From contig NZ_CP040749.1 of NCBI RefSeq assembly GCF_006065315.1, forward strand, positions 1,502,501-1,566,500: 64,000 nucleotides of DNA, read 5' to 3'. The stretch is from Aureibaculum algae (GTDB lineage Bacteria; Bacteroidota; Bacteroidia; Flavobacteriales; Flavobacteriaceae). The translations under genes were made by a program, and so were the position numbers. Positions 9,369 to 18,255 of this stretch are shown piece after piece (positions within the stretch are counted from its first letter, which is position 1; every line of letters begins with the position of its first letter). The notes under the pieces were generated by a model. It searched no databases and was not told the origin of the DNA. It saw only the letters and a program-made list of their open reading frames with translations.

Positions 9369-10601
9369 TTGAACTACGAGTTATTTTTAGCTAAAAGAAT
9401 TATTACTGGTAAACAGCATAAAAGTAGTATATCTTCATCAATTATAAAAATTGCTATTACCGCAATTGCATTAGGAATTATTATCATGTTAATTTCTATT
9501 GCCACTACTGTTGGTCTTCAAAAAAAGATCAAAGAAAAAATTTCCGGTTTTAATGGTCATATTCAAATTGCGAATTATGAGGATAATAATTCTCAAATTA
9601 CTGTAAGTCCCATTTCTATAAATCAAGATTTCTATCCCGAATTTAAAAATGTTGAAGGAATAAAAAACGTTCAAAGTTTTGCAACCAAGGCAGGAATAAT
9701 TAGAACGGAGTCAAATTTTGAAGGGGTAATTTATAAAGGTGTAAATACCGATTTTGATTGGTCATTTTTCAAAACCTACTTAGTAGAAGGACATCTATTA
9801 AATATTACAGATAAAACATCTAATGATGTTTTAATATCTAAATTTATCTCGGAAAGACTGAATCTGAAATTGAATGACAAGTTTAACCTGTTTTTTATAA
9901 AAGATGACGGTTCACCACCCAATAGAAGAGTGCCAACGGTTGTGGGTATTTATAATTCAGGGTATAAGGAGTTTGATGAAAATTTTATTATTGGAGACAT
10001 CAAAATTATACAACGATTAAACAAGTGGGAAGCAGATCAAATTGGAGGGTTTGAAGTGATATTAGATGATTTTGATCAATTAGAAGAAAAAGGAACAGAA
10101 GTTTATAATCAAGTAGGGTCAACACTCAATGCACAAACCATTTCTGAAAAGTATGCACCTATTTTTGAATGGCTAGATCTTCTTGATACAAATATTATTG
10201 TCATTATTATCATCATGATATTGATAGCGGGCATTAATATGATAACGGCATTACTTGTATTAATTTTAGAACGGACACAAATGATTGGTATTTTAAAATC
10301 TTTAGGGAGTTCTAATTGGAGTATCCGTAAAATATTTTTATATAACGCCTCTTATCTAATAGTAAAAGGATTATTTTGGGGTAATATTATTGGAATAGGC
10401 TTATTATTAGCTCAAAAATATTTTGGCTTTATTAAACTAAACCCTGAAAATTACTATGTAAATGAGGCACCAGTTTATATCAGTATTAATATGGTCTTAA
10501 TACTTAACATTAGTACATTAATTTTATGTTTGCTAATGTTGTTAATTCCATCTTATATAGTTAGTAAGATTAACCCTGTAAAAGCAATAAAATTTGATTA
10601 A
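9369..10601 (+). CDS. LolC/LolE-type ABC transporter permease
   Basis: 410-aa inner-membrane protein with the MacB/FtsX layout: one N-terminal TM (about residues 25-48), a large periplasmic domain (about 50-270), and three C-terminal TMs (about 278-300, 325-350, 370-395). The SKINPVKAIKFD C-terminus is typical of lipoprotein-releasing permeases. The start is TTG at 9369, fixed by the in-frame TAA at 9363-9365 directly before it. No ATPase or partner gene is adjacent. It is divergent from namZ with 5 bp between the start codons. Confidence 0.82.
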   Translation: MNYELFLAKRIITGKQHKSSISSSIIKIAITAIALGIIIMLISIATTVGLQKKIKEKISGFNGHIQIANYEDNNSQITVSPISINQDFYPEFKNVEGIKNVQSFATKAGIIRTESNFEGVIYKGVNTDFDWSFFKTYLVEGHLLNITDKTSNDVLISKFISERLNLKLNDKFNLFFIKDDGSPPNRRVPTVVGIYNSGYKEFDENFIIGDIKIIQRLNKWEADQIGGFEVILDDFDQLEEKGTEVYNQVGSTLNAQTISEKYAPIFEWLDLLDTNIIVIIIIMILIAGINMITALLVLILERTQMIGILKSLGSSNWSIRKIFLYNASYLIVKGLFWGNIIGIGLLLAQKYFGFIKLNPENYYVNEAPVYISINMVLILNISTLILCLLMLLIPSYIVSKINPVKAIKFD

Positions 10602-10672
10602 ATTTGTAATCGAGTTTTTTAAATAAAGTATCTGTTATAAAGATTTAAGAATAAAAAGATAAATATTACAAA

Positions 10673-12061
10673 ATGAAATACGACGTAATTATCATAGGAA
10701 GCGGACCTGGAGGATATGTAACTGCAATTAGAGCATCTCAATTAGGTTTCAAAGTTGCAATTGTTGAAAAAGAAAAATTAGGTGGAATTTGCCTTAACTG
10801 GGGTTGTATACCAACCAAAGCTCTATTAAAAAGTGCTCAAGTATATGAGTATTTGAAACATGTAGATGCTTATGGTTTAAAAGCCAAAGAAATAGATAAG
10901 GACTTTTCTGCGGTAATTCAAAGGAGTCGTAATGTTGCGGATGGTATGAGTAAGGGGGTTCAATTCTTAATGAAAAAGAATAAGATTGACGTCATTGAAG
11001 GATTTGGAAAAATTAAAGCTGGAAAAAAAGTTGATGTTACTGATACTAATGATAAAGTTACTGAGTATTCAGCTGATCATATTATAGTGGCAACGGGTGC
11101 TCGTTCTCGTCAATTACCATTTTTACCTATTGATGGTAAAAAAGTTATTGGTTATAGAGAAGCAATGACTTTACCAAAACAACCTAAAAAAATGATTGTT
11201 GTTGGTTCTGGTGCAATTGGTGTTGAGTTTGCTTATTTCTATCATTCAATGGGAACTGAAGTAACCATAGTTGAATATTTACCGAATTTAGTGCCTTTAG
11301 AAGACGAAGAAGTTTCTAAGCAATTTGGACGTTCTTTCAAAAAGTCAGGTATAAAAGTAATGACTGAAAGTAGTGTTACTAAGGTTGATACTTCTGGTAG
11401 TGGAGTAAAAGCGTTTGTTAAAACTAAAAAAGGCGAGGAAGTATTAGAAGCAGATATTATTTTATCAGCTGTTGGAATAAAAACAAATATTGAAAACATA
11501 GGATTAGAAGATGTTGGTATTGCGACCGATAAGGATAAAATTATTGTAAATGATTTTTATCAAACCAATTTACCTGGTTATTATGCAATAGGAGATGTGG
11601 TTCATGGTCCAGCTTTAGCTCACGTAGCTTCTGCAGAAGGTATTACTTGTGTTGAGAAAATTGCTGGATTAAATCCTGAAGCCATAGATTATGGAAATGT
11701 TCCAGGTTGTACATATGCTACTCCTGAAATAGCTTCTGTTGGAATGACTGAGGCTCAGGCTAAGGAAGCGGGTTACGAATTAAAAGTTGGTAAGTTTCCT
11801 TTTTCTGCATCAGGTAAAGCTCAGGCCTCTGGAAACCCTGAAGGATTTGTAAAAGTAATCTTTGATGCGAAGTACGGAGAATGGTTAGGTTGTCATATGA
11901 TTGGAGCAGGTGTTACAGATATGATTGCTGAGGCTGTATTGGGAAGAAAATTAGAGACTACAGGACATGAAGTGTTAAAAGCTATTCACCCTCACCCAAC
12001 AATGAGTGAAGCTGTTATGGAGGCTGTGGCTGATGCATATGATGAAGTAATTCATTTATAA
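10673..12061 (+). CDS. lpdA: Dihydrolipoyl dehydrogenase
   Basis: 462-aa FAD-dependent disulfide oxidoreductase (E3) of 2-oxoacid dehydrogenase complexes. It has the FAD-binding IIGSGPGGYV (residues 7-16), redox-active disulfide C40/C45 in GGICLNWGCIPTK, the NAD-binding IVVGSGAIGVEFA (about 178-190) and the catalytic HPHPTMSE near the C-terminus (H441, E446). The length is normal. It is monocistronic, followed by its own terminator and then the IS3 insertion. Confidence 0.96.
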   Translation: MKYDVIIIGSGPGGYVTAIRASQLGFKVAIVEKEKLGGICLNWGCIPTKALLKSAQVYEYLKHVDAYGLKAKEIDKDFSAVIQRSRNVADGMSKGVQFLMKKNKIDVIEGFGKIKAGKKVDVTDTNDKVTEYSADHIIVATGARSRQLPFLPIDGKKVIGYREAMTLPKQPKKMIVVGSGAIGVEFAYFYHSMGTEVTIVEYLPNLVPLEDEEVSKQFGRSFKKSGIKVMTESSVTKVDTSGSGVKAFVKTKKGEEVLEADIILSAVGIKTNIENIGLEDVGIATDKDKIIVNDFYQTNLPGYYAIGDVVHGPALAHVASAEGITCVEKIAGLNPEAIDYGNVPGCTYATPEIASVGMTEAQAKEAGYELKVGKFPFSASGKAQASGNPEGFVKVIFDAKYGEWLGCHMIGAGVTDMIAEAVLGRKLETTGHEVLKAIHPHPTMSEAVMEAVADAYDEVIHL

Positions 12062-12121
12062 TTGACTATATAAATAGATTAAGCTTTTAAAGCTTAATTG
12101 TATTATTGGAAAATAAACAAT

Positions 12122-12154
12122 AAAAAACCCAAAGTATTTTGCTTTGGGTTTTTT
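12122..12154 (+). terminator. lpdA terminator
   Basis: A 13-bp inverted repeat (AAAAAACCCAAAG with CTTTGGGTTTTTT) around a 7-nt loop ends in a T run. It works in either direction on paper. A second small palindrome (TTAAGCTTTTAAAGCTTAA) lies at about 12079-12097. Confidence 0.85.
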
Positions 12155-12207
12155 GCTTTTATGAAGTGTCCCGTCCTGAAATAGCGATACACTAAAACTT
12201 TAGTGTA

Positions 12208-12642
12208 ATGAAAACAATAGCAAAGACGGGTTACGTAAAGCGTAGCCAAAAAGATTATTCGCTTTCTTTCAAACTTCAATTGGTTGATGAAATTGAATCT
12301 GGCCAACTTAATAGATTAGATGCCCATCTTAAATATGGAATTCAAGCGAGATCTACAATCACACAATGGTTAAGAAAATATGGTACATTTGATTGGGAAA
12401 ACCTATCCGTTACCACTATGACAAAGACACCAGAACAGAGGATTATCGAATTAGAAGCAAAAGTAAAACTTCTTGAGAAGCAAAAGGCACGAGCAGAACA
12501 CTTAGCTGAGCGAGCAGATAAGAAAGTAATTATCTTCGATATGTTGGTAGATATGGCAGAGAAAGAATATGATATTCAAATAAGAAAAAACTACACGCCC
12601 GAGTTATCGAAAACTTCAAAGAAGAACACAAAGAAACAATAG
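12208..12642 (+). CDS. IS3-family transposase OrfA
   Basis: 144-aa DNA-binding subunit. The N-terminal helix-turn-helix (about residues 10-60, with RSTITQWLRKYG) should bind the IS ends. A coiled-coil/leucine-zipper follows (about 75-120, IIELEAKVKLLEKQKA). Near the 3' end the slippery heptamer A AAA AAC is at 12585-12591, in the right phase for -1 slippage. Ribosomes that do not shift make OrfA alone. Confidence 0.92.
   Translation: MKTIAKTGYVKRSQKDYSLSFKLQLVDEIESGQLNRLDAHLKYGIQARSTITQWLRKYGTFDWENLSVTTMTKTPEQRIIELEAKVKLLEKQKARAEHLAERADKKVIIFDMLVDMAEKEYDIQIRKNYTPELSKTSKKNTKKQ
12585..12591 (+). promoter_or_regulatory. Programmed -1 ribosomal frameshift site
   Basis: A AAA AAC sits exactly in the X XXY YYZ phase of orfA (codons AGA-AAA-AAC). 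After a -1 slip the frame runs without a stop into the DDE domain. This sets the ratio of OrfA to OrfAB. Confidence 0.82.
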
Positions 12643-13508
12643 TTTCTACCTGTAACTTACTTGGGCTTAATAGACAGGTTTATTATAGAGCACTTAAATC
12701 AAGAGCTTACAGACAATCTATTGCACAAAAGGTAATTGCTTTAGTGCGTGCAATCCGTAACGTGATGCCTAAACTAGGCACAAGAAAATTATATCACATA
12801 CTCAAATCGGAGTTGTTGATATTGAATGTAGGAAGAGACAAACTATTTAGAATACTTAAAGCAAATCATATGCTTATAAAACCTAAAAGAAACTATCATA
12901 TAACAACTGATTCTCATCATAGATTTAGAAAGCATAAAAATATTGTAAGTACTATGGAGATAAACAGACCAGAACAGATCTGGGTTAGTGACATTACCTA
13001 TGTTGGAACAAGAAACAATCCATCGTACCTAGCATTGGTTACTGATGCTTATTCAAAAAAAATAGTTGGATATAATCTTTCTAATAGTCTTGCGGTAGAA
13101 GGCTCATTACAAGCCTTAGAGATGGCTCTAGAAAATAGACACTACAGAGAAAAGCCGCTAATCCATCACTCAGATAGAGGATTACAATACTGCTCTAATG
13201 ACTATCAAGAATTGTTAGAGATTAATAATATAAAAGCTAGTATGACCGAAAAATATGATCCTTATGAAAATGCAATCGCAGAAAGAGTTAATGGTATATT
13301 AAAACAAGAATTCAGTATTGCTAAAAATATTGAAAATATTCATCTCAAGAGTAAATTAATTACTAATGCAATCAAAATATATAACAACCTTAGACCGCAT
13401 TTATCAAACTATATGTTAACACCAACAGAAATGCACAAGCAAAATAAACTCAAAAGAAAACAGTATAAATCAAAAAAGCTTAACGATATTAGTGTCGTTA
13501 AGCTTTAA
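12591..13508 (+). CDS. IS3-family transposase OrfB (made as OrfAB by -1 frameshift)
   Basis: DDE integrase. The reading frame is open from the slip site at 12585-12591 (the part visible after an in-frame start at 12744 is 254 aa; upstream codons read into a typical N-terminal HTH_21-like segment with NLLGLNRQVYYRALKSR). Catalytic residues are D in WVSDITYVG, D in HHSDRGLQYCS and E in ENAIAERVNGILKQEF. The product is probably the OrfAB fusion, the active transposase, rather than a separately started protein. Confidence 0.9.
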   Translation, partial: LHARVIENFKEEHKETIVSTCNLLGLNRQVYYRALKSRAYRQSIAQKVIALVRAIRNVMPKLGTRKLYHILKSELLILNVGRDKLFRILKANHMLIKPKRNYHITTDSHHRFRKHKNIVSTMEINRPEQIWVSDITYVGTRNNPSYLALVTDAYSKKIVGYNLSNSLAVEGSLQALEMALENRHYREKPLIHHSDRGLQYCSNDYQELLEINNIKASMTEKYDPYENAIAERVNGILKQEFSIAKNIENIHLKSKLITNAIKIYNNLRPHLSNYMLTPTEMHKQNKLKRKQYKSKKLNDISVVKL

Positions 13509-13695
13509 GTTATAAATTTAATCCTTTAATAATCTGTATCGGTTATTTAGGACTAGACAAAGCTTTTATTTTTATTCTTTGGTAATTTGACCATACGGAT
13601 TACCTTATCCTAAAAACCCTTAATACAGGGGTGTTATGTAGCTTTAGCTCCTTTAGTTTTGTGATGGAAATCATTTAAACGATAAAGACTATACC

Positions 13696-14763
13696 ATGAC
13701 ACTAAAAAGAATAATTGTACTCTCACTTTTTTCAATTGTATTTTATGCTTGTAATAATAACATTGATGAAAATTTGAATAATCAGGCAAATAGCATTTCT
13801 GTACAGAAATCATCAGCTTATGATCAAAAATTAATGAAAATAGCCTCAGTTGATAAAAGTTTTGCTAATTATTCGGTTAGAGCTTTTGAAGTTTATAATG
13901 ATTATGTCAGTTTATTTGGAAGTAACCCTGATAAAATAGAATTGGATAAAATTGTTAATTTTTCTCAAATTGACGATTCCCAAATTCATTCTTTAAAACT
14001 TTTAGATAGTGCTATTACTTTACCAGTTTTGAAAGAGCTCAATCCATTTATTAGATCTTATAAAATAAATGCAAGAGCTTTTGCGGTAACCATAAATAGC
14101 TGTAAGTCTTATTTTACGAAGAAGGAATATAAAAAAGATAAATATGATCAGGCAGGCGTATTGCATAAACTAACTATAGATATCTATTCTAAATTTAAGA
14201 AATCAGACAGTATTTTAAGAATAAAAAGCAAAAAAATAGCTCAAAGTTTAGAAAATGAATATTTGTACTCCTTGAATGAAGCAGGATTAGAAGTTGAGTA
14301 TTTAGCACTAGTAGGGAAAAAGGATGTGGATAATTTAAACACCTTACTAAGTTCTAGTACTTATAATGATTTAAAAGTGGAAAAACTAGCTAGTTTACAT
14401 GACAAAATTGAAACCACTTTTAACAAGTTAACGGAGTTAAAGCAAACTGATCTAAAGCAATTCAGTCATAATACAACAGTCTATTATTCAAATTTAGAAC
14501 AATTGAATCAATCTTTTAATGAACTTATTCAACGTAAACATGATAAGAAGAAGTTTTCCAAAGACGAGTTGAAAAAGCTAAATGAAAATAAAATAGCTGC
14601 TAGTTCCGTAAATGGCTCAATAGAAGCGGTATTACTTTCCTGTGAAAAATTAACGGATTCTTTTAAGGATTATAAATCAGATAAGGCTTATACTAATCCT
14701 AAAATAGCGAGTACAAAAACGGAAATTGCCAATAGTGTTAAAATACCAAGTGCAATTAAATAA
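13696..14763 (+). CDS. DUF3829-like lipoprotein
   Basis: 355-aa lipoprotein (lipobox C19, FYACNN). The mature chain is almost entirely charged helix, with many Lys/Glu/Leu/Ser residues, resembling the YiiG/DUF3829 family of helical lipoproteins. The C-terminal 25 codons overlap, on the opposite strand, the end of the membrane protein gene at 14688. No enzyme motif is visible. Function is unknown. Confidence 0.7.
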   Translation: MTLKRIIVLSLFSIVFYACNNNIDENLNNQANSISVQKSSAYDQKLMKIASVDKSFANYSVRAFEVYNDYVSLFGSNPDKIELDKIVNFSQIDDSQIHSLKLLDSAITLPVLKELNPFIRSYKINARAFAVTINSCKSYFTKKEYKKDKYDQAGVLHKLTIDIYSKFKKSDSILRIKSKKIAQSLENEYLYSLNEAGLEVEYLALVGKKDVDNLNTLLSSSTYNDLKVEKLASLHDKIETTFNKLTELKQTDLKQFSHNTTVYYSNLEQLNQSFNELIQRKHDKKKFSKDELKKLNENKIAASSVNGSIEAVLLSCEKLTDSFKDYKSDKAYTNPKIASTKTEIANSVKIPSAIK

Positions 14764-15359
14764 ATTACAGCTAATTGACGATTTTCTGATCTTATAGAGC
14801 TAAAGTAATTATGTGCAAATGGAATACTGATCGGTATAAATATAAGCAGTAGGGTATAGCCTATGGTTTTTGTAATTGTTGGAGTGTCATTTTCTTTTTT
14901 AATATAGATCGCTCTTGCTGCATAATGGCAAATTACGGGATACGAAATTAAGAGTCCAATACTATTAATCCACTCCGAAAAAGCATAAAAAACATATCTT
15001 AATTCTTCTTTTATTAAGGTTATATACGATAAGCCAATATTAAAAATTATATAAATAAAGAAAAACAGATATGCAATACGAAACCATTTCAAAGGAATAC
15101 CTAAATCCGTTTGATCTACAGACTGTACTGCTTCTTTTAGCCAAATTGTTATAATTAAAATGGGAATTAAAAAGAGATAATTAATGGTTAAAGTTAACGT
15201 TGAAATAAAATTTTTAATAGTGTTATCAGAAGTCTCTATATTTTGATATGTCACTGAAAGCGTTGTGTGTAGAATCATTAATACCAAAGGAAGTATCACC
15301 ACTAAAATGGCTAATTTTTTTGAAGATATATTGAAAATAAAATTGGAAATACTTTTCAT
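14688..15359 (-). CDS. Hypothetical six-TM membrane protein
   Basis: 223-aa integral membrane protein with about six hydrophobic segments (near residues 15-35, 52-72, 90-115, 130-150, 165-185, 196-222). No family is recognised. Its last 76 bp overlap the convergent lipoprotein gene; both frames look genuine, so mRNAs from the two would be complementary at their 3' ends. No function is assigned. Confidence 0.6.
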   Translation of the reverse strand: MKSISNFIFNISSKKLAILVVILPLVLMILHTTLSVTYQNIETSDNTIKNFISTLTLTINYLFLIPILIITIWLKEAVQSVDQTDLGIPLKWFRIAYLFFFIYIIFNIGLSYITLIKEELRYVFYAFSEWINSIGLLISYPVICHYAARAIYIKKENDTPTITKTIGYTLLLIFIPISIPFAHNYFSSIRSENRQLAVIYLIALGILTLLAISVFVLAILGLV

Positions 15360-15469
15360 TGATTAGTAACCTTCTTGTTACGTTATTAAATAACGTAGTG
15401 AACTCTCGTATAGTGTAAATGAATGGTTTTAAAGAATATTGAGGTCATTAATAAATGTGAATGGCTATA

Positions 15470-16210
15470 CTATTTTCTTAAATTTAATGGGTTTGGTTTA
15501 TTTCTAGGATCTTGATTTAACAATATAACCATACTTAAAAATAACTCAGGTTCATTATCATAAAAATGATGCGGTTTTTCAAAAAATGTTTCTAATGAAA
15601 CAGAGAAGAGTTCAATTAAATTACTTCCGGCATAATCTCTTAAAACCACATTTTCTTTATTTTTTATTTTCAGGTATTTTAAATGAGCATGCTTTTTCCA
15701 TTTTTCAAAAGCATTTTCTTTAAAAATTCGACTTAAATAGGACCTTGCAGTATTTTCAAAAATCAAACAATGACCAAACTCATGAATGGCCAAATTTAAT
15801 GCATCGTCATTTATTTCAAACCCTTTTTTAACGGTAGGCCATGACATATTAACGCGTTTTGTACGTAAGTTTACATCGCCATCTAAAAGTACATTATTAT
15901 GCTTGTAAGCATATGATGAAGGAGTAATAAATACATGGTTGAATTTGGATAAAGTGTGCATGTTCAATCCAAATGTTATTTGAGCAAAAGCACTTGAAAT
16001 AATGGTTTTCATTTTTTGCGTCAAGATAAAATCAGGTTTAGAATCGAAATTGGTTCTAAAGCGAAAAATTAAGGTTCTAACAAGAAAGGTTTCTTTCTTT
16101 TTCTGAGACAACCCTTCATAATAAATATTAGAATGCATTAATATTTTATGACACTCCTCTTTTGTAGATGATTTAAAAAGGTAACTAAGCGATTTATAAA
16201 TTAGTTTCAA
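15470..16210 (-). CDS. Zinc-dependent peptidase, MtfA/M90-like
   Basis: 246-aa protein with the metallopeptidase motif H143-E-F-G-H147 inside a helix (LAIHEFGHCLIF) and the upstream segment typical of MtfA-like enzymes (VNMSWPTVKKGFEINDDALNLAIHE, quoted here only as a region at about 120-145). A downstream acidic/Tyr region (DYAGSNLIELFSVSLETFFE) would supply the third ligand. M90 peptidases include MtfA, which in E. coli acts on the Mlc regulator; the role here is unknown. It is followed on the minus strand by nothing close and preceded by a 136-aa gene 22 bp away. Confidence 0.78.
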   Translation of the reverse strand: MKLIYKSLSYLFKSSTKEECHKILMHSNIYYEGLSQKKKETFLVRTLIFRFRTNFDSKPDFILTQKMKTIISSAFAQITFGLNMHTLSKFNHVFITPSSYAYKHNNVLLDGDVNLRTKRVNMSWPTVKKGFEINDDALNLAIHEFGHCLIFENTARSYLSRIFKENAFEKWKKHAHLKYLKIKNKENVVLRDYAGSNLIELFSVSLETFFEKPHHFYDNEPELFLSMVILLNQDPRNKPNPLNLRK

Positions 16211-16232
16211 GTTAATCTAGTAATTAGTAGAA

Positions 16233-16643
16233 TTATAAAGAACTAAATCCAACTATATCATTCCTAGTTTCTGTTTCTTCGAAGTTACTTTCTGTTTGGT
16301 TAGGTTGACCTAATAAAGAGAGGAAATGTGTTTTTAAATCTGGAAACTCTAACATCAATTCTCTAAAACTAGTAGTGGCTGTTTTTGATATAAAATCGCT
16401 AATTAATTTGACAAAAGATTTAATGGATGCTTTGCTAATAATTAGAATGTTACCAAAATTGGTGTTAAAAGCAGTAAGTTGGGAGTAAAGCGTAATTGCT
16501 GCCTTTTTTATACCATGTTTTTTTACATGAATATATGCCAATCTTAAATGGGCTTCATAGGTTACAAGTACTGGTGGTAAAGTACAATTTTCAAATTGCT
16601 GCTCAAATTGCTGGTCGGTTAATAGTTGGTGCTTTTCGGTCAT
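16233..16643 (-). CDS. Hypothetical protein (136 aa)
   Basis: Small, mostly helical soluble protein, starting at the ATG before EKHQLLTDQQFEQQFENC. No domain is recognised. It lies 22 bp upstream of the M90-like peptidase and is probably co-transcribed with it, which suggests a shared function, but nothing in the sequence says what it is. Confidence 0.6.
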   Translation of the reverse strand: MTEKHQLLTDQQFEQQFENCTLPPVLVTYEAHLRLAYIHVKKHGIKKAAITLYSQLTAFNTNFGNILIISKASIKSFVKLISDFISKTATTSFRELMLEFPDLKTHFLSLLGQPNQTESNFEETETRNDIVGFSSL

Positions 16644-16749
16644 GACCTAGGTTTATTTTAATTATTACATTAATAAATAATTGGTTAGGTTATTTAATAA
16701 TTTATATTATTTTCTTTATAACTATTATTCCATAGGTGCACAGTGTTTC

Positions 16750-17454
16750 TTATTCCTTTACAACACCTAACGTTGCTATTTGTCCCATTCTAATATTCCA
16801 ATCCTTTTCAGAGAGCAAATATCCTTTTTCGTCGAAGATTCTAATTTCTGCCGTATTAGGACCAGAAAAACCTTCATTAAGGGCTTCAATGTCTATCCGA
16901 TTATAACCTTTTATAAGGTCAATATTTATAATGTAATAGAGTCCCTTTAGACTTACACTAGATTTTAACATTTTCTCATTTAAGAAAACACGTATTCTAT
17001 CTCCATCAACTAGACTATGGTCTCTCACTTCAATTCTCACCGTATTAGAACTACTATGTAATGTTCCTAAACTAAAGTCGCTAGAACGTTTTACGTTACT
17101 AACATCTTTTCCGTTAAAGTATTTTTTTGTGAGTATATCATCTTCATCTTCATCTGGTCCGGTATTCGTCATAAAATTAGAGACTTTTTTCTTTGAAATT
17201 TCAGGAGGATTAAAATATTTATCAACATTTGACTTAAACCCAAGTAAATAAGGCTTTTTTTCGACATTGAAAATGGATTCTTTTTCAGAAGTGTCCAAAA
17301 TAGATAAATCAATTGTTTTTAATACTTTCTGATTATCATTTATTAAAAGTATTGTTTTTTTTGGAACAGAATCTAGTTGTGCAATTAATTGACAGCCACT
17401 TCCTATAAATAGGATTAGGCAAAAGAGAGGTTGTATAAAACGATTTAGATACAT
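16750..17454 (-). CDS. Secreted hypothetical protein
   Basis: 234-aa protein with an N-terminal signal peptide (residues 1-26, FCLILFIGSGCQLIAQ; the cysteine could make it a lipoprotein). The C-terminal half carries a beta-sandwich-like segment, SNTVRIEVRDHSLVDGDRI, followed by VFLN and NRIDIEALNEG, a pattern seen in many Flavobacteria secreted proteins. Function is unknown. A TACTTTTG box lies about 60 bp upstream of its start. Confidence 0.65.
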   Translation of the reverse strand: MYLNRFIQPLFCLILFIGSGCQLIAQLDSVPKKTILLINDNQKVLKTIDLSILDTSEKESIFNVEKKPYLLGFKSNVDKYFNPPEISKKKVSNFMTNTGPDEDEDDILTKKYFNGKDVSNVKRSSDFSLGTLHSSSNTVRIEVRDHSLVDGDRIRVFLNEKMLKSSVSLKGLYYIINIDLIKGYNRIDIEALNEGFSGPNTAEIRIFDEKGYLLSEKDWNIRMGQIATLGVVKE

Positions 17455-17510
17455 TACTACTTTATATCAATAGTTATACCGAAGATTAGATTGTCGGCTA
17501 CATTAGTTGC

Positions 17511-17518
17511 CAAAAGTA
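17511..17518 (-). promoter_or_regulatory. Putative -7 box for the 16750-17454 gene
   Basis: On the minus strand it reads TACTTTTG, matching TAnnTTTG, 57 bp before the ATG. The -33 element is not clear. Confidence 0.35.
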
Positions 17519-17644
17519 GATAAAAATAATACGTGATTTTGTTAAAAATTAATTAATACTTGTAGTTATGTCATTTAAAACCTTAGGAAAGGTCAAAATT
17601 ATTTAATTTTTAATGTATTTTTGGAAAAAGATAAAACAATAATT

Positions 17645-18148
17645 ATGGCAGCAATAACTTTAAAAGGAAATAGTATACACACAACAGGTGAATTACCAAA
17701 AGTTGGAGCACAAGCTCCTGATTTTAAGTTGGTAAAAACGGATCTTTCAGAATCTACCTTATCAGATTATAAAGGTTCTAACGTAATATTAAATATTTTT
17801 CCAAGCGTTGATACAGGCACATGTGCAGCTTCAGTAAGACATTTTAATAAGGAAGCTTCAGAATTAAAGAATACAAAAGTTTTATGTATTTCAAGAGATT
17901 TACCTTTTGCACAAGCAAGATTCTGTGGTGCTGAAGGAATTGAAAATGTAATTAATTTGTCCGATTTTGCCACAGGTGATTTTGGTAAGGATTATGGATT
18001 AACAATTTCTGATGGACCTTTAGCTCATTTACATTCAAGAGCCGTTATTATTTTAGATGCATCAGGTAAGGTAATATATGAAGAGCAAGTACCAGAAATA
18101 GTTGACGAACCAAATTATAAGGCAGCATTAGAAGCTTTACATAGCTAA
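17645..18148 (+). CDS. tpx: Thiol peroxidase (atypical 2-Cys peroxiredoxin)
   Basis: 167-aa antioxidant enzyme reducing hydroperoxides with thioredoxin. Peroxidatic C60 is in FPSVDTGTCAASV and resolving C94 is in ARFCGAEG, matching the Tpx spacing. LHSRAVIILDASGKVIYEE is the conserved C-terminal block. The start is the ATG at 17645, giving the usual MAAITLKGN terminus; an upstream in-frame TTG at 17621 is less likely. It stands alone and may be oxidative-stress induced, but no operator was recognised. Confidence 0.95.
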   Translation: MAAITLKGNSIHTTGELPKVGAQAPDFKLVKTDLSESTLSDYKGSNVILNIFPSVDTGTCAASVRHFNKEASELKNTKVLCISRDLPFAQARFCGAEGIENVINLSDFATGDFGKDYGLTISDGPLAHLHSRAVIILDASGKVIYEEQVPEIVDEPNYKAALEALHS

Positions 18149-18255
18149 TAATTTTTATTATTAGTATAAAAAATAATTTTCGCTTAGACATAAAAAAAGC
18201 AGTAGACTTATTGTGTGTAAGCGAAACTTTATATTGATGTAGAAATATTAATTCA

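Larger units (their letters stand above)
12167..13559 (+). mobile_element. Complete IS3-family insertion sequence
   Basis: The element is 1393 bp with imperfect 26-bp terminal inverted repeats (12167-12192 and 13534-13559, 19/26 matching, ends TGTC...GACA). It is flanked by a 3-bp direct repeat AAG (12164-12166 and 13560-13562). It carries orfA and orfB in -1 frame relation, the hallmark of IS3. It landed between the lpdA terminator and a lipoprotein gene, interrupting no gene. All parts look intact, so it may be active. Confidence 0.93.

Noticed and set aside
12744..12760. Independent GTG start for IS3 orfB
   Set aside because: The frame is open back to a phased A AAA AAC slip site and the upstream codons fit the family, so OrfAB by frameshift is the better model.
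17621..17645. TTG start 24 bp before tpx ATG
   Set aside because: The added residues do not fit the family, and the ATG gives the standard Tpx N-terminus and length.
18144..18163. tpx terminator hairpin
   Set aside because: The CTAATAAT/ATTATTAG stem is only A/T-rich and not followed by a T tract, so it was not called.
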